Shown piece by piece: positions 14,001-26,237 of a stretch of DNA of 64,000 nt. The stretch lies in the NCBI GenBank assembly GCA_003640385.1, contig RCAB01000008.1, positions 372,001 through 436,000 of the forward strand, written 5' to 3'. The position numbers and the translations under genes are program-made. Origin of the DNA: Setaria digitata. Lineage: Eukaryota > Nematoda > Chromadorea > Rhabditida > Setariidae. Each line of letters opens with the position of its first letter. Positions within the stretch are counted from its first letter, which is position 1. Below the pieces are notes generated by a model. That model saw only the letters and a program-made list of their open reading frames with translations, was not told the DNA's origin and did no database searches.

Positions 14001-17000
14001 TGCACACAACAGAAGAAGTTAAAAAATGATTCAGATTTGACCGGAAATGGCACTCAGCTGACTCGATACCCTCAACGCTCATGCAAGGTTCTTATTCCAC
14101 AGAATTCAAGCCTTAGCTGTCTAGGTGGAGAATTCTCTTCCGAAGAGTGGAAGCGCAGATTGCAAGTAGCAGCATCATGTGGAAGTAATAACCCATACCG
14201 AAGAGAGAACAGAACTTCCCAAAAACACATATTCTGCTTGATCATTTGCAGAGAAGCATAAAATGACACATGATTACTACTAAATTTGTGGCGAAGCTAA
14301 GGGTGAAATGACATCTAGTGGACAGTGAATGGATTACCTGATCTCTAGTCTGCTTATGAATTTAGGTATTTTGTGATGTTATAAGTCGATATGGCTCCCA
14401 ACGAAATTATCGCTTTTTTGGTGATAATCTCCCAGATGGTGCTCCATGTGGCACCAATAAGTATTGTTTGGATGGCGAATGTCTGGTTAGTTTCAACATT
14501 CAATATTAATTCTAATAATAAATATTTTCTGATTCTAATTATTAATTGTCGAGATCCGCTGATTACTCGCCACTGTTTTACTTGCAGTCATTATCTTGCG
14601 ATAATAGTGCATTAATCACGCGCGATTTATCCTGCCCCAGCATTAGTGAACGGTGTCCTCAAAGAACCGTGTCATCAAAATCTGATAGTGCACAGTGGTC
14701 ATCCTGGTCAGCATGGTCACTCTGTTCACAGTCATGCGGTACTGGCTACAAGCAACGGTAATTTTGTAATAATAGACTTTGTTAAAAATATAAAACTGAG
14801 TAATTCTACTGATAATATGACAATAACGTCAATTACTCCTAATCTGTTGAATTTTTTAATCTAAAGACTTTAGATTCATCAAATTTCTTACTAGGATTTT
14901 AATTATATCAGGCAGCAAATACTTGATAAATTAACCATGTATTGACCATAAAATGAGCTCTATTTCAAAAGTAGAGGTTTGTCACTTGTGAAACTTTTAA
15001 CCTACAAGTTGAGCTTCCGTAAATGTTACGATACTCGAATACGCAATTTACATATATCATTTCATTTCCTTACTAGTGCAAAAAAGTGCGGTTAATGAAA
15101 CAAACCAATTTTTAGGATTTCAATCTGCTCTTGTCAGAAAATCATTTAAATTTTAGTTATAAAAACTGTACTGTAGCATAGTGTGACGATGCTAGAAAAG
15201 GGCGGAATAAAAAATATTGAAAATTGATTATCTTCTTAATGATTTTTTTCGTGTAAACAATAAGCCGGCGAGATAAAAACAAGCTGCTGAAACATATTTC
15301 ATCAAAACTGCTCAGTGCTCCCTTTCTGTTCACTTAATGGACTCAAAAGACAAAGTTTAATTGTTTGAGTAAGGTTTATTTTAAATCTCTGCGAAGTAAG
15401 TAAAATAGTTCATAGTTTTTAGCAAATAAAACTTTGATGAGTCTGATGTAAAACTTCTGAGGGTTCGATCATCTCCGTACTGTATTCTGGAGTTTATAGG
15501 AGCCGATCGTGCAATGGCGGAAAGAATCAGTGCATAGGTGCATCAACTGAGAAAAATCAGTGCAATTTAGTAGCATGTATTACTGCTTCAAAAATAGATC
15601 AACAGGGTAATTGGGGTGAATGGACTCCGTGGAATCAGTGTTCTGTCACGTGCGGTATCGGATCGCAAGCACGGTATAGACGGTGCTCCAGTTCGTTGCA
15701 TAACTCACTTTCCTTCTCATGTCCAGGTATGAAATATCATGGTACCATAAAGGAAGATGTGAACGTCTTGTCTCCAACTAAATCATTTAATCGCAGGATC
15801 TTTTAGCATTTCATCGAAGGATGGATAACTGTAACTGAGGTATGAATCAAAACTCTTACTGCTGCTATCAAATGTTACTTTTGCGCTAATGATTCAGATA
15901 ATTCAATGGAAACACGGCAGTGCAATATGGGGGCGTGTAACACGGGTACTGTTGGTTTATGGGGTAGTTGGACTGAGTGGTCGCAGTGTTCGGTCACCTG
16001 TGGACCCGGCATACGCAGTCGAAATCGCTACTGCACCAAAGTAAGTGTAGTTAACAAGCAAAATAAAACTTGGTCTTTGCTAAAGAGAATTTATCTGCAG
16101 TATAAGTGTTTCTTTTTGATTTCTAAGAGCCAACGGGCTAGTTGGCAATAGAAATATTTAAATTGCTCTTGTTGATAGATCAGATAAACTGATGCTCAAC
16201 TTCACTCCTTTCCGGTTAATGATCCTCATTTCCGGTACTTCAGTTTTAATCCAAATTATATGTACCAAAAAAAATTTCTGAAATAACAGGAGCCGTGCGA
16301 TGGATCGGGACAGTCGAGAATGTCGTGTAATTCGGGTTCTTGTGAAATTAACGTCAGATGGTTACAGTGGGAAGCCTGGTCACAGTGCTCATTGACGTGT
16401 GGGAGAGGTTTGCGTACCAGGAAAAGGTAACTGGGAATTATAGTTTGATTATGGTATTCCACTGTAAATCTGTTGCGTTAAGCTAATTCATTTGTAGTTA
16501 CAAATTGCTTTAATCTCAAATAAACAATGATCATTATTTTTAGAAAATGTTCAACAGCAAACAGCTGTATCGGAAGTAACCTAGAACAACAAAACTGCAA
16601 CGAAGATTCATGTAGTGCAACCGGAACAGTAACAATTGGACAGTGGTCCGGATGGTCTGACTGGAGTACTTGTAGTGCAAGTTGCGGTGGAGGCTTTAAA
16701 AGACGTACCCGAATCTGTCAACACGGAACATGCAATGGCCCATCTAAAGATTCACTACCTTGCATGATCAAAAAATGCAGGACATTTTCTTCAGGAACTA
16801 CTTCTTCTTGGGGAGGTAAGTACTCTTCCACTGATATTAGAGTCTTGGCTGGGATCGTATCTAACCGTACCGCAACTAATACTCATGTATCTCTTGTAAC
16901 TACGAGAAGCACTCCAACTACAAATGATCACTTGAATTCTACTACCGTCACTGGCACAAGTGCTGCAAAGCGAAATCTTCGTCGGTTTTGGTTGTTCAAC

Positions 17001-17881
17001 AACGGTTCCTTATCGAGAACTGCTGAATATGATCCTGTACTATTGCAAATTTTCCCCTAGATAATCCAAAATTAATAAGCTTTTTCCTTCTTTACAGTTT
17101 TTTTTTTCCAAAAACAGTACTCAGCAAGCATGCATTCTCCAGAAAGTTTCAACTTTCATTTTTTCTGAGTTCAGCTGCTATGTGTCATGTGCAGGGAAAA
17201 CTCCATAATCTGCAATAAGAAATTCATTTCTCTTCGCTTCTTAAATGATAGGAAAGGCGTCACTATAAAACTAAAATACCTCTACTATCGTCCAATAAAA
17301 GTCAGTAGCAGTACAAGGCCAACAACACTGAGATCTGACACATTTCATTAACATGATTAGTTGAATTCAGCATCATTAGAATTCATTTTATTCGAGAATT
17401 GAGTAAAAGAGACCTATGAATGGATTAATGTGCTTTGGAAGCTACCACACTGTAGGCAAGGATTGGACCTTAACCTTTTGCCAAACCAGAATAATACTAA
17501 TCGAGAAGGTTTAAGTATTCTTTATCTTCATTGGTATCATGGCCGGCATAAACAGTACTTCAAAAAAACGAAGGTGAGTAAGTAGCCAGCAATAACTCAA
17601 TTGAATCCTACCCAATCATCTCCATTTTCCCACTGGCATCAGTAGCATGAATTGGCTCAGTCTACCTTCATTGATAGATGACAGTTAGTTATGAAGTAGA
17701 GGTTTGATGGAACATTCCCAGCGGCAGCAAATGAGAGCTTTTAGGCTGGGGTTATTGGTCGCCATGTTCTGAAACGTGCGGTAGAGGTGTCCGGAAGCGG
17801 GTACGCAAGTGTTACGGTTCAAGCGGACAATGTCCGGGAAATGAATACGAGCGAGAAGTATGCAACATACGACGATGCTGA
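2642..17881 (+). CDS. ADAMTS-family secreted metalloprotease with seven TSP1 repeats
   Basis: Secreted zinc endopeptidase, expected to cut extracellular-matrix proteins. Twenty phase-consistent exons: 2642-2713, 4921-4999, 5855-6120, 6717-6807, 7031-7197, 8729-8923, 9567-9685, 9900-10046, 10253-10381, 10562-10694, 13221-13403, 13648-13857, 13986-14087, 14366-14485, 14588-14757, 15500-15726, 15898-16040, 16290-16426, 16544-16815, 17745-17881; 1032 residues. The first exon encodes a hydrophobic signal peptide. A prodomain (to about 225) contains a cysteine-switch-like FCGLES. The reprolysin catalytic domain begins VELAIFVDE and carries the complete zinc motif [13 protein letters not shown] (about 374-386), followed by a Met-turn-like IMSS. 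A disintegrin-like segment (CYMMWCGQ), the first TSP1 ([14 protein letters not shown]), a short Cys-rich part ([17 protein letters not shown]) and six more TSP1 repeats follow. No spacer domain is evident, and there is no clear RxKR site just before the catalytic domain. Resembles nematode ADT proteins; the exact orthologue is unassigned. Confidence 0.9.
7660..8200. repeat. TTA/ATT-rich low-complexity block with (TTA)n microsatellite
   Basis: Lies in the ADAMTS intron between 7197 and 8729. The purest part is a run of about 50 bases of ATT/TTA triplets at roughly 8005-8056, surrounded by degenerate copies. Confidence 0.85.
10695..13220 (+). other. Large ADAMTS intron 10
   Basis: A 2.5-kb intron between the last exon after the catalytic domain and the disintegrin-like exon. 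It is AT-rich with poly-A and poly-T runs (for example 10975-10992). I saw no coding exon or RNA gene in it. A minus-strand open frame at 12960-13241 has no recognisable features. Confidence 0.6.
16816..17060 (+). CDS. Possible alternative ADAMTS C-terminus by read-through of exon 19
   Basis: If the donor at 16816 (GTAAGT) is not used, exon 19 stays open in frame for about 80 more codons, to a stop at 17058-17060. The added tail is Ser/Thr/Asn-rich and ends in DPVLLQIFP. An AATAAA lies at 17294-17299, about 230 bp downstream. This form would lack the seventh TSP1 repeat encoded at 17745-17881. It may simply be an open intron; transcript data are needed to tell. Confidence 0.3.
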
Positions 17882-20800
17882 GACTGAGACTGCATGTCCT
17901 GGTATAGTCTAAGTCTAGGACTGCCAGCCATGGCTTGCTTGCATGTGCCTTTGTTTCCACCGCTCTTTTCTTATGACTGCTTAACTCAGGAGCACATTTT
18001 GTGTTTAGTGCGATGACAGCTGCTCGGCAATTCCGATATTCAGAGTTTACAATTAATTAATTAAGCAATCAACCAGTCATGTCTCAATCTCTCATTCTTA
18101 ATTCAGATGAAGCCGTTGAAGTGATTCTGTTGATTTGTTCACTTCTAAAACAACATTGAAAGAAATTAGCCTTCTAATATTGGCATTCACCGAGCAGATT
18201 CCTTTCTGCATGTCATTTTACTTTTCCACTTCAGAAGACATTAGAAGCACTGTCTGTTCTCTTTTCACATTTCTTAATTAAGCGTTTTCTCTTTTACTAA
18301 AAGAGCTATTCCTGAGGTTGCGAGTTATATGCTCGCTACATTTTTGTCAGGATACTTCTTCATGCTGAAATTCACTGCTAATATTTATCGCTCGAAATTG
18401 CGCTCCCTATAACTTTGTGTAACTCATCATGTATTTAATCGGATTTTCAGCAATTTTTTCATCTAGACATATTTCATTATAATTTATTCTTTATTTCATT
18501 TCGTTATTTATTTATTTATTTTTTGGATTTTAAGCTCCATGTATTACTGACATGCATTGTTTTAAATTACAATTTCCATTATTCATTAGGAAAATGATAA
18601 TCAGACTAACTTCGCAAGAATTTGTATTCTCACAATACTGAGATCTTAACAGCGCTACATCGATCTCTTTCATCCCTGCTAGTAACAGTAACAATATCTA
18701 TAATGTGATATTGATTATAATGATACTGATGATAATAAAAATGTTGACGATAATGGCAATGATGATAAAAGTTGCAATGGCTAGCAGTGTGCTGATACAG
18801 TGTTGATTGGTATTATTTATATTTCAACTATCAGATAGCTTTAATCTTACTATCATTAGTAATATCATAGCGTAGTACTATCATTTCTCCACTAGGTATA
18901 GAGTTGTATCAAAGATCGTTTTACCATTGTTTCAGAAGCCGCTCACTTGAATTTTTGAGTTGAGTTTAAAATGCTTAAAAATGATATATCTTGTTTCATT
19001 TCCTGAGTGTGATTACAATTCTCTTCCATCAGATAGTCATGGCAAAATAGAAATTTATATTCATTGCTTCAAGTTCAAAATGTTCATTCTGATCATCTGC
19101 TTAGTCCTTTGTCTTTTAGTCAAGTTTGCCCCAGCAAATTTGTCTAGTTTTTTTTTCGATGCATTGGTTTGGATTTTGAATTTTCACAGCAACGAAGATA
19201 TCAGGTGATGAAGTGATAAAGAATTATATTTTATGAACCTGGCGCTAAATTGTTTTCGTAACAAAGTTAAAACTTTCCTATGACTTCTCGACCTTGCTAG
19301 ACAAATAATTCGATGGACTGGGTGAAGTCGAGTATACCTAGTGGCTAACGTACTATCGGTCGGCGTTTAGATAATTATGCAGTAAAATGATTTTATCCAA
19401 GATTTTAAAATTATTTTTGTTGAGGATAAGACAGAATTAGCACACATAGCAATTTCAATGTCTTTGTCCCTTTGTTTATTAATTTACTACAAGATACAAC
19501 TGCCAATAATGGCAATTATCGTTTATATTGCATTTATACCACTGCATTACTGGTGAAAACACTTGCAATTGTATTTTTCTCAGAATTTAATCATTTCTGT
19601 TTTTTTTTTACGTTGTATTTATTTATACATCGTTGATTATTGTGAGTATAAATTGTTGGAACCGAGAATTCAGTGCAGTACTTGCTCTGATGAAGACTTG
19701 TCGCGATGGATTCAGGGTCATTTATTGTAATCTGTGGGGCGAACTCTGATGAAAGTCCGAGTTACCGATTGTCATTATTAAGTTTGGCCAAGAAACGTGC
19801 ATCAACGAAATGGAGCAAAAATTCAAGACATTTAAAACTTCATAATGAAGAGCTTTTCGAAGTTTAAAAAATTATTTAACACGCTAACAGTTATGATGTT
19901 AAATTCGTCATTTATAAGGCAAAGGATCACGCAAGCCAGAATTTCACCCCCATTATTTTCATTTAACTAATGATTGTGAAAGCTGATTGAGTAGTAATGA
20001 AACTTAGTAGGATATATTACCATCGTGCAGATTTTTGGACTTCTGCTGGGGAAAGGTTTGGATAAAATCGTGCAACTATTTACAATGAAATAACAAGGAA
20101 GGATAGCGAAACTTTTATAGTTAAGATATTGTCATTAATTAACATGTGAGTATTTCTAAGTAATGTTTTCCTTTTCGTTATTGAAAGCATTTCTTGTAAA
20201 GGGTAGAATTCAGTTCACTTCATTTTATCCAAATGTTCATAATCGTTTCAACTTGAACAGTTGCAACTTAATTTATATTTGCAACTCATTTGACCTGTTC
20301 TAACCTCATTAAACTTTAGTGAATTTCTCAGATAAATAGTCGATGACAAATAACTTCTTTCAAGCTTCCATTCATTTAAATTATAAAGTAAAGTATGTTA
20401 ATATTAAAAATATAAATTAAAACGGAGCTATCATTGCCGTATTTTCAATTTATATCAAATATTACTTGACTGTTTTCAATTTATATCCTGAACAACACAT
20501 ACTTACCTGAGCATGCTGTCATTTATCCACCTTTATAAGGAGCTGAGAGCAATATGTTGAATAGTGGACAGTGTTAACTTCTGGATTCCTACTGGCAGTC
20601 ATAAATTGGATGGAAGTGATAATTTTTTTTATGGTAGACCTCCAAGAAATCTAATGCAGTTGCATTTAAGCTATATATTATTCTTAATAGCCGTCTTATC
20701 AAGTTATTTTAATTTCTCTAATTCAAAAAGTTTAAGTTGACAATTGGAAAACTGGAAAGAAAAATTGTCAAGTACAGGAATTCTGGGCTATTTTCGCCTA

Positions 20801-21020
20801 AGACAAGAAATGTAATCAAGTCTTTTCTCTTTTTTTCTGTCGCAAAACTGAAACAGAAGCTAATGAACAAGTTAATGCACTACAATGTCAGCTTGTTTTC
20901 TTTATTTTATTAAAGTCCGTTATTTTTTAAATCTGTTCGAGAGATATAGGTTTGACATTGACCTTGGCTTTATTTATTTCCTTTAGTTGATAATTGGATT
21001 TCAAGTGTACTTCTGATTTT
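17882..21020. other. Intergenic region, no gene seen
   Basis: AT-rich sequence between the ADAMTS stop and the first BIRC6-like exon. Short open frames have no domain content or plausible splice chain. No BIR-domain exon was found here, which matters for the following gene. It probably contains the ADAMTS 3' UTR and the promoter of the next gene. Confidence 0.5.
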
Positions 21021-24000
21021 ATGGAAGTTAAGAAAGAGTTGATGAGTGTCCTACAGCTTAACTGGGAAGTAGGCGTTGAACGAAACGCGACTGAGTATAT
21101 GATGGTAATAGTGCCTATTAAACTTAAAAAACTTTACCTCACACCTTTTATTCTCCTCATATCGATCAAGCTTTACAGGTTTTCAGCCTTGTAATAGTTT
21201 TTATATGCAGTAGCATAGAGTGCCTCTGGCCAAGGAATTTATTCAAACGCTCTCATTTACATCTTTCCACTGCAAAGCTAGCAAGTCTTTAGAAAGTTCT
21301 TTTTTCTTTCTATCTCCTTCTTCACTAACTAGAGAAGTGTTTACTAAGACATTTTATTTTTCACCAAGCGTTTTAACTTAAATTTTGTTAGATTTGCGAT
21401 ATAGAAGTTGCAATTATAAGCTTCAAAAAACTCAAGTTTATTCCATCAGTCCGGAAAAGCTGAAGAGGAATCCTAAAAGCACCGAGTATAGTTAAATATT
21501 TAGTAACTGGATATCACTGGAAGCTTCAGCTAATAGACTTCTATAATTAATCTCAAAAATATTCTCCTAATTAATTCACAATTTTCTTCTCTATTTTCTG
21601 ATTATTTAAAGCCTGCTGACTTTTAAAATTATTCAACGTTTTTTATTTCTTTTCGACAAATTCTTTTATTTATAAATGTAATATCATTTTAACTAAAACC
21701 CGAATGGCCAAATCTTGTTTCCGGTATATTTTTACACTTTTAGCACCATAATTTTAGAATGTTTCATTAATATTTTCAGATTCCACATAACATTCAAGGA
21801 CATGTTATGATGGGTACGACGGTATCTTCACCGTCAAGTCCTGAACCCGACGATGTTTCACCAACCTCAGATCGCCTTCTGCTTATGCTTTCCGAAAAGC
21901 CGCTACGAATGACCAATATGTTGCGTATGACTAGGTATCAGTAATTCTTGTGAATAAAGATATGTATAATTGATATTAATCATGGCAGTTTTCGCTAATG
22001 ATTAGTTTCTTCCGGAAATATTTCCTATTCTTCAAAGTTTTTTATTCACATTTTATGTGCTTAGGAATTTTAATACCAACTTAAAACGAAAATCTTATGA
22101 ATATTCATACGGAGTATTTTAGAATTATTAGTGACTGCAGTTCAGAGGAGAAATTGCAATTGTTTCATGCTGGCGTCCTCAGACGAATATGCGAAACAAT
22201 AGCTGAATATGGTGGCATTAATAAACTAAACAGGTTCTGTTCTCTGCTCTTCTTAATTATTAATCATACATTGATTAATAATCGACTAATATTAGTAATT
22301 GACTAATATTTTTTCAGCAGTATTTTTATATGCAATCGAAAAAATGAAGTAATGTTATTAACAAACTAAGATTCTATTGGCTTCCAACCACATAGTTAAT
22401 TATTGAAAGTGTCCGAATTAATTTATTCATCAATTATCACAAGCAAATGTTCTTTCTCTATATGAGACAAGTAGCTTGAAAATAAATCATTCGATCACAG
22501 ATGATAATAGTTAATGTTATCGCTTAGCTGAAGCGGTTTCTCTAAGCTTGGATAATTTCTTCAAAAATAATCTCTGAGAACTCAAAAATAAAAACTGCGA
22601 GAAACAAATATTAAAATTATAGTTTCAATTTTGGTTATTATAGTGAACGAAAAATAATTATTTTATCTTATTTTAAAATAATTAGTTTTACAATAATTAT
22701 AATAAGCAATAATAATTATTTTAACGCTGCTGTATAATTGAAAAACTGAAGTGTCGTTTTCAGTAAAATTTTACTCAAAGTTTAACTTATGCGAAATTTC
22801 CAGGACTGGATTTGTCAGCAGTAAAAGAACAGAAGGCTCAAGGAGAGGCAGTTTCAGATATATTCAGAAAGGCGTCGGTTACGGGCATGGTTCAACTCGC
22901 AGTCGTTGGAACATTGAACGAACGGTCAGAAACTAATTTATTATTCTCGTAGTAATCTTCATAACGGTCACAATAACAATAAATCCTATAACATGACAAC
23001 TTTTTCTGAGTACAGGTAGAAGAGCGCCTGATCCGAGAAGAACACCTCATCTGGCTGCTAAATGCTGTAACAGCTTATATTTACTGCGCGTCACCAGACT
23101 TCTCCACCGATGCGCATTTCCACTTCATAGAGCAGTATCCGGTTCACGTCAGTAAACCAGTTGTTCGAGAACTCGGCGAATCGGCTATCATTCCGTTACT
23201 TGAATATCACCTTAACAATGATAGTGTTTATGATGTTAGCGAACACATGGAATTATATCAGGTATCATTCAGTTCCATTTCACTGATTCCAATTCACTTT
23301 TTCAAAGGGATGAAGCTCCATGATTAAGGAGCTTCATTCTTGATAAGTTTGATTCTTATTCTGTTTGAGGGAGAACGAAATAACGGAGTTCAGAAAGAGA
23401 TAGGCAGCATGTTGCAGTGATAAATGTGTAAACGGATTCCAGTCGATAGTTCGGTTTTCTACTGCGAAGTTTTGATGAATAAACTTTCTGGAGAGTGGAA
23501 TTTTAAATAAAGAACAATAAATATTATTTAATAGGCGCTTCTGGAAACAGCAGCGGCAATGTCGTTGGTGCCATCATTGGTACCATACTTGGTGCATCCT
23601 ATCAATTGTTCTCGTTCTATTGCTAAAGACTTGATGATGCGATTCTCGAACACAATGGCTTCATATCCGAGTTCCTTCAAAGGACAAATAGATTCACTGG
23701 ATCTTAGGTTTATCGATTTTATCAGCAAAACTCATCAATATTCACAGGTATGTGTCAAGATGATCATTGGGGTTGGAGAAGAAATGGACGATTGCGATTT
23801 CCAAAATTTTAAATTAAAAAATATAAAGCTAACAGTAATTTCGCTTGAATTTCCCCTTGGGAAACATTGATGCAAATAAAATCCTCTTGAATGATAGATA
23901 TAAAGTTGAACTTCAGATTCTTCTTCATAATTTTTAAGGTTCTGATGGCTGCAGCTCATCGGTATGAGCAAGGTATCCCAAGTGAGCAACGCGTACGAAC

Positions 24001-26237
24001 TGCGTCAGCAGTAACGCAAGGCAGCGAAACACTCTCCGTGGAATATTGCGATGAAATGATCCTTGTCGAAAAAGAAAATCTGTCTATTCTTTACCATGAA
24101 ACTCTGAAAAGTATTCAAGTCCAAACATTTAGGTTGGTTTGGGATCTCAAGGGAAGTTCCTGGTACTCCCTTTCTAGAAAATGAATAAGAAGTAAAAGGT
24201 ATGATGTTGCTTCAAGGTTGAGTAAAGCTCAAACGAGATATTCAGGAATCATCTGAAATTTCTTTTTCGCTTTCAGGCTCATTGGTGATTATGGTAAATT
24301 TACGGTACCGTTTACATTCAAAAAGGAAGTACAGAACGTAAACCCGTTCTCACCGTCGCTGAAAGAAAGGACAAAACGAATAGGTTAACCAATTTTTGTA
24401 TCGAACTTTCAAAAATTGTCAATTTGAGGAGCAATAATCAGTTCCAGAGCAAAGTTTTGAAAAGTTATGCAAACTTGTGCCTTCCAGAATTTTTAACTGA
24501 GAAGAAAATGAAAATTATAGCAAAGGAGCTTGCTTCAATGCCAAACAGCTTGCCTTTGAATGCTAGTAACAGTATATTTGTCTGCCTCGATGAAGGGCGA
24601 TGTGACATTGTTAAAGTACTTATCTCGGGACCAGATGACACACCTTATCAGAACGGACTCTTTGAATTTGATGTTTTCTTTCCCACAAGGTACTTTTTTT
24701 TACATACAGATCCAACGGCTAACAGCAATTTCACCTTTTACATTTTCTTATATGATATTTTATAAAAGACAGCGATGTTCATTGAAGTAGATCTGTTCCG
24801 ATGGGAGTAAGAACTGAATTTAATGAAAGAATCCTCACCGCCTACCTTCAAGAATCAGAATTTTACAAATTTAATAGTGAATTAACAATGTACTATTAAT
24901 GAGAATAAGAATTGGTCCTGGGATTAGATAGGAAGCATAGAAGTTGTATATAAATCGCCTAATTCCAGTAGTAAGTGAAATGCACTAGGTAAATTCAAGG
25001 TTGTTTTCTTAATCTTAAAACGCATTAGCTAAATTTATAGGTGCTTTTTAGAATACGATTGAATTTCATCATTTATTAGTTTCAAGACTTTAATTACAGC
25101 TATCCATTCTCACCACCAAAGTGTTCTTTTTTAACAACTGGTGAAGGCAATGTGCGCTTTAACCCAAATCTCTATAACGACGGAAAAATTTGCCTATCGA
25201 TACTTGGCACATGGGAAGGTCGACCAGAAGAAAAGTGGAATGCGCACTGTTCCTTGCTGCAAATACTCATTAGCATCCAGGTATTCGAAATTAAAACTTA
25301 ATTAATTCTCTTAAATATCCCTTGAATGGGATACAAAAAATGGAAAAAATTGACCTTCAGGAGAGTTTCTTTGGCTAAGACTACAGCATATATACATTCT
25401 TCAGTAATAACTTAGACACGAATATAATAATTAGACCAAGCTATAAATACTCCCACAATTTAATCATTTTAAAGCTTATTATTCGCAAACTAATGATTAA
25501 TGCACATCTGGTTACAGGGCTTGATATTTGTGAAGGAGCCATATTTTAATGAGCCTGGTTTCGAGAAATACCAAGGAACTGAGAAAGGTGACGGATATTC
25601 GAAACGCTATAATCTGCAGATCGAATACGCAACACTTACTTACGCTATTAAAAATCAAATGAAGAACAGTCCACCATATTTCAAAGTAAGTTCATCCTCT
25701 TCCTTTTCACTTTCAAATGCTTCACCTATCATAAACTTTTTTGATGGTATTAGAATTGAACTATAAGTAAATACTCGCATGGAGATAGTAATTTCTTGGA
25801 GAGTTCTTGGACAGTGATAGTAGTGCGAAAGCTGCTGAGGTATCCACTGAACACAGAGTTCGAGTTCATCATAGTCAAACTTAATTGTTAGGCATGTCAA
25901 GCAGTTTTCCAAACCCTCGCTCTACGAAAAGGAACGTGATAAGCTTTCAGGATGTAATTCACAGTCACTTCTGGCTGAAACGTCACAGTGTCATCGAGCA
26001 GGCCCAAAACTGGCTCAGAGAGATGAGCAAATATACAGCTGAAATAAAACAGCATCCACGAAAAAACATCCCATTACCACTTGATACTGCATCTAACTTC
26101 CTCGCACAGGTTGCTATTTGAGTTCCTCACTTTCACACTAATTATTTATAAGTCGTGGGCTTACTTCACTTGCAAGCTGTAAATTACCTTTTTTTCTCTT
26201 TCAGTGCTTGAGGATCTGCAAGTTGATTAAAGGGTAA
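21021..26237 (+). CDS. Short BIRC6/UBC-17-like E2 ubiquitin-conjugating protein
   Basis: Predicted ubiquitin-conjugating enzyme corresponding to the C-terminal part of BIRC6 (BRUCE/Apollon). Exons: 21021-21104, 21780-21934, 22132-22233, 22804-22924, 23016-23261, 23535-23747, 23939-24132, 24277-24383, 24488-24689, 25100-25280, 25518-25685, then 25951-26121 (stop, VAI), or 25951-26109 joined to 26205-26237. Phases agree throughout, giving 647 or 654 residues. A BIRC6-type segment [13 protein letters not shown] is followed by an alpha-helical region. The UBC domain runs from about 440 to 590, with [14 protein letters not shown] (catalytic Cys near 506), [11 protein letters not shown] and [10 protein letters not shown], all diagnostic of BIRC6. 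Vertebrate BIRC6 is more than 4500 residues and has a BIR domain; none is seen here. From memory, C. elegans UBC-17 is similarly short. The first exon (ATG at 21021) is chosen by phase only and is less certain than the rest. Confidence 0.87.

Noticed and set aside
19720..19780. Hammerhead or RNase P-like strings (CTGATGA, GAAAGTCCGAG)
   Set aside because: The GAAA core and stems needed for a hammerhead are absent, and no RNase P fold can be built around it.
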